Under the pieces are notes generated by a model. It was not told the DNA's origin and did not search any database. It saw only the letters and a list, made by a program, of their open reading frames with translations. A DNA stretch of 60,686 nt from CAZRUA01 sp964603125 (GTDB lineage: Bacteria; Bacteroidota; Bacteroidia; B-17B0; Aurantibacillaceae), in contig CAZRUA010000009.1 of the NCBI GenBank assembly GCA_964603125.1, positions 1 through 60,686 on the forward strand, written 5' to 3'. Position 1 is the first letter of the stretch, and each line of letters starts with the position of its first letter. Shown one piece after another: positions 1 to 9,492 of this stretch. A program made the translations under genes and the position numbers.

Positions 1-6
1 AACAAA

Positions 7-1347
7 ATGAAAAAAAGAATCGTAATACTTGGAAGTGGAGAAAGTGGCGTTGGCGCTGCAGTTCTTGCCTTGAAACAAGGTTACGATGTTTTTGTATCAG
101 ACAAAGGTGAAATTGCTGATAAATACAAACAACAGTTAATAGAAAATAAAATTGCATTTGAAGAAAAGCAACATACAGAAGAATTGATTTTAAATGCAAA
201 TGAAATAATCAAGAGCCCTGGTATTCCAGACAAAGTTGAATTAATAAAAAAATTGAAAAGTAAAAACATACCTGTTATTTCAGAAATTGAATTTGCCTCA
301 CGTTATAGTGATGCAAAAACAATTTGTATTACAGGTAGTAATGGCAAAACAACAACAACTTTATGGACCTACCAAACATTGAAGAAAGCAGGTTATAATG
401 TTGGACTAGCGGGAAATATAGGTAAAAGCTATGCTTATCAAGTAGCTACTGAAAATTTTGACTATTACGTTTTAGAACTAAGTAGCTTTCAATTAGACGG
501 AATGTATGACTTTAAAGCCGATGTAGCCGTTTTGTTAAACATTACTCCTGACCACTTAGATAGATACGAGTATAAGTTTGAAAACTATGTGGCATCAAAA
601 TTTAGAATCACACAAAATCAAACAAGCACAGATAGCTTTATTTACTGTGCTGATGACGAAGTAATAAACGAATATTTAAAAACTAATACAACAAAAGCAA
701 AGTTAATTCCCTTTTCAATAAAAAAAGAAATTGAAGGTGAAGGAGCTTTTTTAAAAGAGAATCAAATAAACATCAACATAAATCTAAATCCCTTAATTAT
801 GACAATCGAAGAATTAGCACTTCAAGGTAAGCACAATGTTTACAACGCAATGGCAACATCACTAGCATCTAGAGTTGTAGAAATACGCAAAGATGTAGTT
901 CGTGAAAGCCTAAGCGATTTTACTAACATCGAACACAGATTAGAAGCATTTGCTACAGTGAATGGTGTTGAGTACATAAATGACTCAAAAGCAACCAACG
1001 TAAATTCAACTTGGTATGCTCTTGAAAGTATGACAAAACCAACAGTATGGATTGTTGGTGGTGTAGACAAAGGAAATGACTACACTCAATTAATTGACTT
1101 AGTGCAAGAAAAAGTAAAAGCAATAGTTTGCTTAGGAACAGACAATGCAAAATTATTAGAGTTTTTCTCTCCACTAGTTGAGAATATTGTTGAAGCTGGA
1201 TCAGCGGAAGAAGCTGTAGCGCAGGCCTATTCATTAGGTAAAAAAGGTGACGTTGTATTACTTTCACCTGCATGTGCAAGTTTTGACTTATTTAAAAACT
1301 ACGAAGACAGAGGAATGCAATTTAAATCTGCAGTAAAAGCGCTTTAA
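7..1347 (+). CDS. murD: UDP-N-acetylmuramoyl-L-alanine--D-glutamate ligase (MurD)
   Basis: Cytoplasmic Mur ligase that adds D-glutamate to UDP-MurNAc-L-Ala using ATP, in peptidoglycan precursor synthesis. The 446-residue product has the full three-domain layout: an N-terminal Rossmann-like domain starting VILGSGESGVG, the ATP-binding central domain with P-loop GSNGKTTTT at residues 110-118, and the C-terminal ligand-binding domain with EHRLE, NDSKATN, GGVDKG and SPACASFD motifs. Length matches the family. It is the first gene seen of the distal dcw cluster; upstream genes (probably mraY) lie outside the window, so its promoter is not visible. The following ORF, 6 bp downstream, repeats only the C-terminal domain. 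The ATG at 7 fits the conserved N-terminus. Confidence 0.97.
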   Translation: MKKRIVILGSGESGVGAAVLALKQGYDVFVSDKGEIADKYKQQLIENKIAFEEKQHTEELILNANEIIKSPGIPDKVELIKKLKSKNIPVISEIEFASRYSDAKTICITGSNGKTTTTLWTYQTLKKAGYNVGLAGNIGKSYAYQVATENFDYYVLELSSFQLDGMYDFKADVAVLLNITPDHLDRYEYKFENYVASKFRITQNQTSTDSFIYCADDEVINEYLKTNTTKAKLIPFSIKKEIEGEGAFLKENQINININLNPLIMTIEELALQGKHNVYNAMATSLASRVVEIRKDVVRESLSDFTNIEHRLEAFATVNGVEYINDSKATNVNSTWYALESMTKPTVWIVGGVDKGNDYTQLIDLVQEKVKAIVCLGTDNAKLLEFFSPLVENIVEAGSAEEAVAQAYSLGKKGDVVLLSPACASFDLFKNYEDRGMQFKSAVKAL

Positions 1348-1353
1348 TTTTTT

Positions 1354-1857
1354 ATGGAAAATAGTTTTTCTAAAATAAACACTAGTAACACTTCAACATT
1401 TCAAGAAAGTAGAAATGCAAATGCTATTGAACATAGCTGCGAATTTGTAATGGAACTAAACGGTTTAAGTTTTATTAACGATTCCAAAGCAACCAATATA
1501 AATGCAACCGTTCAAAGTATTAACTCATTTAATAATAACATTACTTTAATAATAGGTGGTGTTGATAGAGATACTGATTATTCAGGCTTGTTGAATTGCG
1601 AGAGTGAAAAAATTAAGGGAATTATTTATTTAGGAAAAACTCCAGAAAGAATTTTACGTTTAATCAATCCAAAGGAAACTGCATTTTTTACAAGTGAAAG
1701 TATTGAAGATGCAATTGAAATAAGTATTAAGGAAAGCAAGAACAGTGAAATCGTTCTTTTCTCTCCTTCCTGCCCAAGTTATGATGTGTTTGATAATTAC
1801 AAAAACAGAGGTAACAAATTTAAGAACTACTTAAAAACAAAAAGTGAAAGTATTTAA
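1354..1857 (+). CDS. Stand-alone MurD C-terminal-domain paralogue
   Basis: A 167-residue protein that aligns over residues ~25-160 with the C-terminal domain of the adjacent MurD (residues ~310-446); by eye about a third of positions are identical. It keeps INDSKATN, GGVDRDTDY and SPSCPSYDVFDNY...RG, which match INDSKATN, GGVDKGNDY and SPACASFDLFKNY...RG in MurD. The N-terminal Rossmann domain and the ATP-binding P-loop domain are both missing, so it cannot be a ligase by itself. It is intact, starts 6 bp after murD and overlaps ftsW by 14 bp, which suggests translation within the operon. Inference: a partial tandem duplication kept as a separate protein, perhaps a regulator or partner of MurD, or a decaying copy. 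The function is unknown. Confidence 0.85.
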   Translation: MENSFSKINTSNTSTFQESRNANAIEHSCEFVMELNGLSFINDSKATNINATVQSINSFNNNITLIIGGVDRDTDYSGLLNCESEKIKGIIYLGKTPERILRLINPKETAFFTSESIEDAIEISIKESKNSEIVLFSPSCPSYDVFDNYKNRGNKFKNYLKTKSESI

Positions 1858-3004
1858 TTATTTAAAAGGCGACAAAACTATATGGGTTGTAGTATTTTTA
1901 TTAATGCTACTCTCAATGGTTATTGTATATAGCTCAAGTACTTCTCTTGCTTTTAAAAGCAAAGGAGGTAATACGGAGGCCTTTTTAATTAAACATTTTA
2001 TTTTTGCTTGCGTTGGTTTTGGGGTAATGTTTTTAGTTCATAAAATAAATTATAAATACTTTTCTCGTTTATCGCAAATAGGTTTTATCGTAACAATACC
2101 TCTTTTACTTTTAACATTGCTAATTGGTAAAAGTGAAGGTGGTGCATCACGTTGGTTAGAAATACCAGGCATTGGCTTGGCGTTTCAAACTTCCGATTTA
2201 GCTAAAATCGTACTTTTTATTTATTTAGCAAGGACCCTTGCTACTAAACAAAAAGAAATGAAAGATTTCAAAGTAGTCATAAAATCAATGTTAGTGCCTG
2301 TTTGTATTATTTGCGGATTAATACTTCCAGCTAACTTTTCTACAGCTGCTTTAATTTTCCTTACAGCACTTCTTATTATGTATGTAGGAGGTATGCATAT
2401 CAAACATATTTTCTACGTTATTTCCACAGGAATTGTATTCTTACTCATAATTGTTTTTATTGCATATGCCTTTCCAGGAGCAATCAAAAGAGCTGAAACT
2501 TGGAAAGCTCGTATTGAAAATTTCTCTTCAGGAGATAAAGCGGCGAACTATCAATCAGAGCAGGCAAAAATGGCTGTAGCAAATGGCTATTTATTTGGTG
2601 TGGGTCCAGGCAAGAGTATTGCGCGTAACAATTTACCACAAGCGGCATCCGATTTTATTTACGCTACATTTATAGAGGAATGGGGAATTTTAGGAATTTT
2701 TATTTTGTTCTTATACATGGTTTTATTTTTTAGAAGCATTAAAATATTTAGAGATAGTGACAAGACCTTCGGTGGATTATTGGCAGTAGGTTTAAGTTTT
2801 AGTTTAGTGTTTCAGGCATTAATAAATATGGCAGTTGCAGTAACACTTATGCCAGTAACGGGTCAACCATTACCACTAATTAGTATGGGAGGTACATCAG
2901 TAATCTTTACCTGTGTGGCTTTAGGCATTATATTAAGTGTGAGCCGTAAAAATGATGAAAACGAAAAAATAGTTGAGGAAGGAGGAGAATATGCAATCGC
3001 TTAG
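1844..3004 (+). CDS. ftsW: Septal peptidoglycan polymerase FtsW (SEDS family)
   Basis: Integral membrane SEDS-family glycosyltransferase that polymerises lipid II at the division septum. The 386-residue protein has about ten hydrophobic segments beginning at residue ~12 (WVVVFLLMLLSMVIVYSSS) and late conserved motifs including MPVTGQPLPLISMGGTS. The start is a GTG inside the end of the preceding gene, overlapping it by 14 bp; this is the first start that includes the usual short cytoplasmic leader before helix 1. The C-terminus overlaps murG by 14 bp, so the three genes are probably translationally coupled. The murD-ftsW-murG order is typical of dcw clusters. Confidence 0.95.
   Translation: MKVFNYLKGDKTIWVVVFLLMLLSMVIVYSSSTSLAFKSKGGNTEAFLIKHFIFACVGFGVMFLVHKINYKYFSRLSQIGFIVTIPLLLLTLLIGKSEGGASRWLEIPGIGLAFQTSDLAKIVLFIYLARTLATKQKEMKDFKVVIKSMLVPVCIICGLILPANFSTAALIFLTALLIMYVGGMHIKHIFYVISTGIVFLLIIVFIAYAFPGAIKRAETWKARIENFSSGDKAANYQSEQAKMAVANGYLFGVGPGKSIARNNLPQAASDFIYATFIEEWGILGIFILFLYMVLFFRSIKIFRDSDKTFGGLLAVGLSFSLVFQALINMAVAVTLMPVTGQPLPLISMGGTSVIFTCVALGIILSVSRKNDENEKIVEEGGEYAIA
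2981..2985 (+). promoter_or_regulatory. Strong Shine-Dalgarno site that sets the murG start
   Basis: GGAGG lies 5 bases before the ATG at 2991, inside the last codons of ftsW. Most genes in this window have no such site, as usual for Bacteroidota. It supports the ATG at 2991 over an in-frame TTG at 2973. Confidence 0.6.
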
Positions 3005-4100
3005 AGTTATAATGAGTGGCGGCGGAACTGGCGGACATATTTTCCCTGCTGTTGCCATTGCGAATGCAATAAAAAAACTTGTTCCTCATGCTGAAATTAT
3101 TTTCATTGGTGCAGAAGGAAGGATGGAAATGGAAAAAGTTCCTGCTGCTGGTTACAAAATAATAGGATTAAAAATCGCTGGCTTTCAGCGCAGTTTTACT
3201 TTAGCAAATTTCACACTTCCATTTAAAATTATTGGAAGTATGCTTAAAGCAAAAAAAATAATAGCAGATTTTAAACCAAATGTGGTTATTGGAACAGGCG
3301 GTTATGCTAGCGGCCCTACTTTAAAATCCGCTAACAACAAGGGAATTAAAACAATTTTACAAGAACAAAATTCTTACCCTGGTATAACAAATAAAATATT
3401 ATCGAAAAATGCTTCTCGCATTTGTGTTGCATATGAAGGTTTAGAAAAATTCTTTCCAGCAAATAAAATTATGTTTACTGGCAATCCAGTTCGACAAGAT
3501 ATTTTTGGTATTGAAACTAAAAAAGAAGAGGCGTACAAGTACTTTGGTTTAGATAGTTCGAAAAAAACAATTTTAATTATCGGCGGAAGTCTTGGCGCTA
3601 GAACTATTAATGAAGCCATTGGTAAAAAAGTAAAAGCTTTTGCTGATGAAGAAATTCAAATTGTTTGGCAAACTGGCAAAGCCTATATAACAACAGCCAA
3701 AGAACAAACTGCTGAGTTGAATGAAAAAGGAATTAAGGCTTTTGATTTTATCTCGAGAATGGATTTAGCTTATTCTATTGCTGATTTGGTTATCTCAAGA
3801 GCAGGTGCTAGTTCAATTTCCGAGCTTAGTATTGTAGCTAAGCCTTGTGTTTTAGTTCCATCTCCAAATGTATCAGAAGATCATCAAACTAAAAACGCTA
3901 TGGCTCTAGTAAATAAGCAAGCTGCCATACTAGTAAAAGATAAAGAAGCGGATGAAAAGTTAGTTGATGAAACCATTAAACTAATTAACAACTCAGATTT
4001 ACAAAATAAATTAATTGAAAATATTAAGAAACTAGCCATACCTAATTCAGCTGAATTAATTGCATTAGAAGCATTACGCTTAGCTGAATACAAACTATAA
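2991..4100 (+). CDS. murG: Lipid II synthase MurG (GT28 glycosyltransferase)
   Basis: Membrane-associated N-acetylglucosaminyltransferase that converts lipid I to lipid II using UDP-GlcNAc. The product is 369 residues from the chosen ATG. The glycine-rich loop GGGTGGH is at residues 10-16, and the C-terminal donor-binding half contains ISRAGASSISEL and the PSPNVSEDHQTKNA stretch typical of MurG. The reading frame is open to an earlier TTG at 2973, but the ATG at 2991 has a GGAGG site and puts the first glycine loop at the usual distance from the N-terminus. It overlaps ftsW by 14 bp and is followed 1 bp later by murC. Confidence 0.96.
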   Translation: MQSLRVIMSGGGTGGHIFPAVAIANAIKKLVPHAEIIFIGAEGRMEMEKVPAAGYKIIGLKIAGFQRSFTLANFTLPFKIIGSMLKAKKIIADFKPNVVIGTGGYASGPTLKSANNKGIKTILQEQNSYPGITNKILSKNASRICVAYEGLEKFFPANKIMFTGNPVRQDIFGIETKKEEAYKYFGLDSSKKTILIIGGSLGARTINEAIGKKVKAFADEEIQIVWQTGKAYITTAKEQTAELNEKGIKAFDFISRMDLAYSIADLVISRAGASSISELSIVAKPCVLVPSPNVSEDHQTKNAMALVNKQAAILVKDKEADEKLVDETIKLINNSDLQNKLIENIKKLAIPNSAELIALEALRLAEYKL

Positions 4101-4101
4101 G

Positions 4102-5490
4102 ATGATTTTAAATTTTGAGAAAATATATTTTTTAGGAATCGGTGGAATCGGTATGAGCGCGCTTGCACGTTATTTTAATCATTACAAAATTAAAGTAGCA
4201 GGATACGATAAAACCGAAACAGGATTAACCAAAGAGTTAGTTGACGAAGGGATTGAGTGCCATTATGATGATAACGTAGATACCTTTAAATCATTTATTG
4301 GAAATACACCAAAAGAAAAAGTTTTAGTTGTTTACACTCCTGCTATACCAAAAAATCATTCAGAATATTTATACATTCTTGAAAACGCATTTAACTTAAA
4401 AAAACGTGCCGAAGTTTTAGGTGAAATCACAAAACAATTTAAAACTATTGGAATTGCTGGTACACATGGAAAAACAACAACTTCATCTTTAGTAGCACAT
4501 ATTTTAACTCATGCTAAAGTTAACTGTTTTGCTTTTCTAGGTGGTATTACAAAAAACTACCATACTAATTTGCTACTTGGTGATAGCGACTCGAAAAACG
4601 AAACTTGGGTTGTAGTAGAAGCAGATGAATACGATCGTTCATTCTTAACACTGCATCCTGAAATAGCAGTAATAACAAGTGTTGATGCAGATCATTTAGA
4701 TATTTATGGAGACATAAAATACATGCATGAATCTTATACACTTTATGCAAAACAAGTGAAGGAAAATGGTCGTTTAATTGTTAAGAAAAATGTTGATAAC
4801 ACATTGACACTTAATTTAAAACAGCAAACTTACGCCGTAAATTTAGATGCTGATTACTCCGCAAAAAACATTACAATTAAAGATGCAGACTTTTTTTATG
4901 ATGTAAACTGCAAAGGTACTGAGCTAAAAGGCTTGCAATTAGGTATTCCTGGCAAACACAATGTTGAAAATTCAGTTGCTGCCATAGCAGTAGCGCAATG
5001 TTTAGGAATAAAAAATGAAGTAATTGCAGAAGCACTTCGTTCTTTTAAAGGTGTTATAAGAAGATTTGATTATCAAATTAAAACAAAAGATTTAGTTTAC
5101 ATAGATGATTACGCACATCATCCAGAAGAACTAAAAGCAGCTATTGGAGCAACCAAATCATTATATCCAAACAAAAAAATAACAGGTGTATTTCAACCAC
5201 ATTTGTTTACTCGCACACGTGATTTTGCTGATGGGTTTGCTGAGAGTTTAGATATGTTAGATGAAGCTATTTTGTTAGATATATATCCAGCACGTGAATT
5301 ACCAATTGAAGGAGTTAATTCTCAAATGCTGTTAGATAAAATGAAATCGAAAAATAAAAAACTAATTGCAAAAAATCAGTTAGTTGATTATTTGAAGGAC
5401 CAAAACCTAGAAGTATTGATTACACTTGGCGCTGGTGATATAGACACTTTAGTTGAACCATTAACAAATATGTTAAACAGTAAATTGTAA
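4102..5490 (+). CDS. murC: UDP-N-acetylmuramate--L-alanine ligase (MurC)
   Basis: First ATP-dependent amino-acid ligase of peptidoglycan stem-peptide synthesis, cytoplasmic. The 462-residue protein begins with a Rossmann motif (YFLGIGGIGMSALA), has the P-loop GTHGKTTTS at residues 120-128, VVEADEYDRSFL and DADHLDIYGD in the central domain, and RRFDYQ...DDYAHHPEE in the C-terminal domain. The DDYAHHP motif distinguishes MurC from MurD, MurE and MurF. Length is normal. It lies between murG (1-bp gap) and ftsQ (1-bp gap), so it is part of the same transcript. Confidence 0.97.
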   Translation: MILNFEKIYFLGIGGIGMSALARYFNHYKIKVAGYDKTETGLTKELVDEGIECHYDDNVDTFKSFIGNTPKEKVLVVYTPAIPKNHSEYLYILENAFNLKKRAEVLGEITKQFKTIGIAGTHGKTTTSSLVAHILTHAKVNCFAFLGGITKNYHTNLLLGDSDSKNETWVVVEADEYDRSFLTLHPEIAVITSVDADHLDIYGDIKYMHESYTLYAKQVKENGRLIVKKNVDNTLTLNLKQQTYAVNLDADYSAKNITIKDADFFYDVNCKGTELKGLQLGIPGKHNVENSVAAIAVAQCLGIKNEVIAEALRSFKGVIRRFDYQIKTKDLVYIDDYAHHPEELKAAIGATKSLYPNKKITGVFQPHLFTRTRDFADGFAESLDMLDEAILLDIYPARELPIEGVNSQMLLDKMKSKNKKLIAKNQLVDYLKDQNLEVLITLGAGDIDTLVEPLTNMLNSKL

Positions 5491-5491
5491 A

Positions 5492-6307
5492 ATGGCAAAG
5501 CTAAATAAAAGAAAAATATTAACACTCGTTCTTTGGATTATTGGAGTTACAGGATTAATTAGTGCTTTGGCATTTGTAAGCATCGAACAAAAAAAAGTTC
5601 TAGGAAAAAACATCAACATTAAAATTGAAAGTGATGATGAAACTGAATTTGTTAATGAAGAAGTAATTAAAGGTTTCTTAAAAGAAAAAGGAGACACTTT
5701 AATGCAACAAAAAATGGAAGAAATTAATGTGTACGATTTAGAAAACGCATTAAATGCACATCCATCTATTGAAAATGCTGAAGTAAGCGCAACAGTTACA
5801 GGAAATGTAAACATAAGCATTAAACAAAGAAAACCAATTGCTCGTGTGTATAACTTAAGTGGTGAAAACTACTACATAGATGAAAACGCTAAGTTAATGC
5901 CCAATTGTGACAACTATACTGCACGTGTGCCAATTGTAAATGGGTTCATTGCAGAAAAGTATTCTTCTTACATCAATAAAAGTCTAGTTGATTTAAGTAA
6001 AGATAGTTTAACAAAAAGTAGATTAGTTTTAGACGATGTATTTCTTGTTTGCAATTTTATTGATAAAGATTCTACATTAAAAAGTTTGATTCATCAAGTT
6101 TATGTAAATGAGAAAAAAGAAATTGAATTAATGCCTGTAGTTGGAAGTCATAAAATAATTTTAGGAAACAGCGAAGACTTAGAAGATAAGTTTGAAAACC
6201 TGCAACTATTTTATACCCAAGGACTCAATAACACCAATGGATGGAACAAATATTCGATAGTAAATTTAAAATATAAAAATCAAGTAGTCTGCACAAAAAA
6301 ACAATAA
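5492..6307 (+). CDS. ftsQ: Cell division protein FtsQ/DivIB
   Basis: Bitopic inner-membrane division protein that links cytoplasmic FtsZ-associated components to the septal peptidoglycan machinery. The 271-residue product has a short basic cytoplasmic tail, one membrane helix at residues ~10-30 (ILTLVLWIIGVTGLISALAFV) and a periplasmic POTRA-like region (VIKGFLKEKGDTL through AEVSATVTGNVNISIKQRKPIARVY). The sequence is divergent, as usual for FtsQ in Bacteroidota. Identification rests on the domain layout plus the position between murC and ftsA with 1-bp gaps on both sides. Confidence 0.9.
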   Translation: MAKLNKRKILTLVLWIIGVTGLISALAFVSIEQKKVLGKNINIKIESDDETEFVNEEVIKGFLKEKGDTLMQQKMEEINVYDLENALNAHPSIENAEVSATVTGNVNISIKQRKPIARVYNLSGENYYIDENAKLMPNCDNYTARVPIVNGFIAEKYSSYINKSLVDLSKDSLTKSRLVLDDVFLVCNFIDKDSTLKSLIHQVYVNEKKEIELMPVVGSHKIILGNSEDLEDKFENLQLFYTQGLNNTNGWNKYSIVNLKYKNQVVCTKKQ

Positions 6308-6308
6308 T

Positions 6309-7682
6309 ATGGAAACACCAGATTTTATAGTAGGATTAGACATAGGCACAACTAAAATAGCTGTGATTATTGGCCGTAAAAATTCTTATGGCAAAATAGA
6401 AATTTTAGCTATTGGTAAAGCACCGTCATTAGGTGTTAAGCGTGGTGTAGTTTCTAATATAGAAGATACAATAAAATCAATTAAAGCTGCAGTTGCTGAT
6501 GCTTTAAGTAAAGATATTGAAATTACTAATGAAAAAGGTGAGGTTGAAATCTTCAAAATCGAAACAATTGATGATGTTGTGGTAGGTATTGCTGGTCAGC
6601 ATATCAAAAGCTTACAACACCGCGGTATGTTAATTCGCGATCGCTTGTCTCAGGATGAAATTGCTCAAACACATATTGATAGTTTGATAGAAAAAATGCA
6701 CCACTTGGTTATGCAACCAGGTGAAGAAATAATTCATGTTATCCCTCAAGACTACGGGGTAGATGATGAATTAAGTATCAAAAATCCTATCGGTATGGCA
6801 GGTATTAAATTAGAAGGTAATTTCCATATTATTACCGGACAAATTTCTGCTGTAAAAAATATTTACAAATGTGTTGATCGTGCCGGATTAAAAGTTGTTG
6901 ATTTGAACCTTGAACCTCTTGCTTCTTCTGATGCTGTTTTAAGCGAAGAAGAAAAAGAAGCGGGTGTTGTTTTAGTTGATATAGGTGGTGGTACAACTGA
7001 CGTTGCAATTTTTTATGATGGAATTATTCGTCATACTGCTGTTATTCCTTTAGGTGGTAACATTATTACTGAAGATATAAAAGTTGGTTGTGCAATTTTA
7101 ACTAACCAAGCCGAAACTTTAAAAACAAAATTTGGCTCAGCTTTATCAACAGAAAATAAAGACAATGAAGTTATCTCAATACCAGGTTTAAGAGGTCGTC
7201 CGCATAAAGAAATTGCTGTTAAAAATTTAGCCAGCATTATTCAAGCGCGTATGGAAGAAATCATTGCCTTTGTGATGTATGAAATTAAAAACAGTGGCTA
7301 CGATAAAAAACTTGCTGCAGGTATTGTTGTAACAGGTGGTGGATCTCAATTAAAACATTTACCTCAACTGGTAGAATACTTTACTGGAATGGATTGCAGA
7401 ATTGGAACGCCAAATGAGCATTTAGCTAAGAGTTCAGAAAACGTAACCAATCCAATGTTTGCAACAGGTGTAGGTTTAGTAATGATGGGGATTAATAAAT
7501 ACGAGAGAGAAGCTGCTAAAACAAACACTCCTGACGTTAACACAATGGTGATTGACGAAAACAAAGAAGTGAAAAAAGAAACAAAAGTTAAAACAGCTAA
7601 CCACTCTAACAAAGCTAGAGGTAAGTTTTTCGAAACATTTACTTCAAAAGTTTCTGAATGGTTAAGAGATGATATTGATTAA
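6309..7682 (+). CDS. ftsA: Cell division protein FtsA
   Basis: Actin-like ATPase that tethers FtsZ to the cytoplasmic membrane. The 457-residue protein has the phosphate-1 motif GLDIGTTK at residues 9-16, the SHS2-type region with VVGIAGQHIKS, the phosphate-2 motif VDIGGGTTDVAIF at ~221-233 and the adenosine motif GIVVTGGGSQL. The C-terminal segment (KFFETFTSKVSEWLRDDID) can form an amphipathic helix, as expected for membrane attachment. It starts 1 bp after ftsQ and is 56 bp before ftsZ. Confidence 0.97.
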   Translation: METPDFIVGLDIGTTKIAVIIGRKNSYGKIEILAIGKAPSLGVKRGVVSNIEDTIKSIKAAVADALSKDIEITNEKGEVEIFKIETIDDVVVGIAGQHIKSLQHRGMLIRDRLSQDEIAQTHIDSLIEKMHHLVMQPGEEIIHVIPQDYGVDDELSIKNPIGMAGIKLEGNFHIITGQISAVKNIYKCVDRAGLKVVDLNLEPLASSDAVLSEEEKEAGVVLVDIGGGTTDVAIFYDGIIRHTAVIPLGGNIITEDIKVGCAILTNQAETLKTKFGSALSTENKDNEVISIPGLRGRPHKEIAVKNLASIIQARMEEIIAFVMYEIKNSGYDKKLAAGIVVTGGGSQLKHLPQLVEYFTGMDCRIGTPNEHLAKSSENVTNPMFATGVGLVMMGINKYEREAAKTNTPDVNTMVIDENKEVKKETKVKTANHSNKARGKFFETFTSKVSEWLRDDID

Positions 7683-7738
7683 TAACAAATAGTACAACGT
7701 AGATTAAAAAAGAATAAAATAATTAAAAACAAAATACC

Positions 7739-9418
7739 ATGATGCAATTCGAAATTCAACAAGAACCAGGTTCACTTATTAAAGTAATAGGTGTAGGCGG
7801 AGGCGGAAGCAACGCTGTAAACCATATGTACCGCATGGGAATTAAAGGTGTTGATTTTATTGTGTGTAACACGGATAAACAAGCTTTAGAAATAAGTCCA
7901 GTAAATAATAAAATACAATTAGGTTTAGCTTTAACAAAAGGCTTAGGAGCTGGTTCAATTCCAGAAATGGGAAGAAATTCAGCACTTGAAACTATTGATG
8001 AAGTTCGTCGTCATTTATCTGATGGTACTCAAATGGTATTTATTACAGCTGGTTTAGGTGGTGGTACTGGAACAGGCGCTGCACCCATCATTGCATCAGT
8101 GGCTAAAGAGTTAGGAATTTTAACTGTTGGTATTGTTACAATACCATTTACGTTTGAAGGTAAAAAACGTAAAATGCAAGCAGAGCAAGGTTTAGAAGAA
8201 ATTAAAAAATACGTTGATACTTTACTAGTTATTAGTAATGATAAATTACGCGACATGTACGGTAATTTAAAAATGAGCGAAGCATTTGCTCATGCTGATA
8301 ACGTGTTAACTGGTGCTGCTAAATCAATTGCAGAAGTTATTAGTTTAAATTTACATATTAACGTTGACTTTAATGACGTTAAAACAGTAATGAGAGATAG
8401 TGGTGTAGCCTTAATGGGTTCAGCTTCGGCAAGTGGTGAGAAACGTGCTTTAAAAGCTGTTGAAAACGCTCTACACTCTCCATTATTAAATGATAACAAT
8501 ATCAGAGGTTGCCGTCATGTGTTATTAAACATCATGAGTGGAAATGATGATATCAGTATGGATGAATTTGGTGAAATCACTGATTACATACAAGAAGAGA
8601 GCGGATATACTGCTGAATTAATTACAGGTTACGGTATTGACCCTTCATTAGGTGATAATGTTAATGTAACAATTATTGCAACTGGTTTTGAAAGCAATGC
8701 GCCTAAAGGATTTGAGGCTACAAAGTTAGAAGAAAAAGTAGTTAAGGTTTTAGACGAAAAAGTTGAAGCGCCTGTAAATACTGTAATTCAAACTAACATT
8801 GTTGACGCAATAAAAGAAGTTGAAACAAAAAAGGAAGAACCATTTATCATTGTAAAAAATGAAGTGGAAACAACTCCTATTATTGAAAATACAGTGGCAG
8901 AGCCAATAATTGAAAACAAAGTTGAAGAACCAACTCTTTCAAATGAAATAACAGTTTCAACTATTGAATTTATTGATGAGCCACAAGCTGAATTAGTGGT
9001 AACTGGTGTTAATTCAAACGAAACTCCTGTTAATGAAGTTGAAAAAACAGAAGAGAAATTTGAAATAAATGAAATCGTTATTAACGAAGTTAAATCAGTA
9101 GATAAAGTAGAATCTATTAACGAAGTTAAAAATGACAACTTAACTGCTGAAGAAATTGCTAAGTTAGAGCGTGACGAGAAAATTAGATTAGCTCAAGAGC
9201 GTATTAAAAAACTAAAAGATATTTCTTTAAAACTAAAATCGCCAGAAGGTTTAGCTGAACTTGAGAAAGAGCCAAGCTTTGTTCGTCAAAATGTAAAATT
9301 AAATGATACTCCACACTCAAGCGAGTCGCAGGTTTCAAGATTTACTTTAAACGAAGGTGATGATAAGAAAATTGAAATTCGTTCGAATAATTCATTTTTA
9401 CACGGTAACGTGGATTAA
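7739..9418 (+). CDS. ftsZ: Cell division GTPase FtsZ
   Basis: Tubulin-like GTPase that forms the division ring. In the 559-residue product the tubulin signature GGGTGTGAAP is at residues 107-116 and the T7-loop NVDFNDVKTVM at ~206-216; the globular core ends near residue 325. A long acidic, low-complexity linker follows (about 200 residues rich in E, V, N and I), then a conserved C-terminal peptide ending SNNSFLHGNVD. The long linker and this tail are typical of Bacteroidota FtsZ. Two adjacent ATGs (7739, 7742) are possible starts. The gene ends the dcw operon and faces the next gene across a terminator. Confidence 0.97.
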   Translation: MMQFEIQQEPGSLIKVIGVGGGGSNAVNHMYRMGIKGVDFIVCNTDKQALEISPVNNKIQLGLALTKGLGAGSIPEMGRNSALETIDEVRRHLSDGTQMVFITAGLGGGTGTGAAPIIASVAKELGILTVGIVTIPFTFEGKKRKMQAEQGLEEIKKYVDTLLVISNDKLRDMYGNLKMSEAFAHADNVLTGAAKSIAEVISLNLHINVDFNDVKTVMRDSGVALMGSASASGEKRALKAVENALHSPLLNDNNIRGCRHVLLNIMSGNDDISMDEFGEITDYIQEESGYTAELITGYGIDPSLGDNVNVTIIATGFESNAPKGFEATKLEEKVVKVLDEKVEAPVNTVIQTNIVDAIKEVETKKEEPFIIVKNEVETTPIIENTVAEPIIENKVEEPTLSNEITVSTIEFIDEPQAELVVTGVNSNETPVNEVEKTEEKFEINEIVINEVKSVDKVESINEVKNDNLTAEEIAKLERDEKIRLAQERIKKLKDISLKLKSPEGLAELEKEPSFVRQNVKLNDTPHSSESQVSRFTLNEGDDKKIEIRSNNSFLHGNVD

Positions 9419-9440
9419 TTACCCAGAACAGAACACCAAC

Positions 9441-9472
9441 AATAAAGGCTCAGAATAATCTGAGCCTTTATT
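9441..9472. terminator. Bidirectional intrinsic terminator after ftsZ
   Basis: A perfect 14-bp stem (AATAAAGGCTCAGA with its complement) around the 4-base loop ATAA, between the convergent ends of ftsZ and the SpoIIE receptor gene. A/T runs on both flanks let it work in both directions. Confidence 0.85.
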
Positions 9473-9492
9473 GTTTAATAACATATTGAAAA

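Noticed and set aside
1354..1857. Frameshifted or split murD
   Set aside because: The upstream murD is complete, with its own C-terminal domain, so this is a duplicate domain and not the end of a broken gene.
2973..2990. Upstream TTG start of murG
   Set aside because: The ATG at 2991 has a GGAGG site at good spacing and gives the normal N-terminus.
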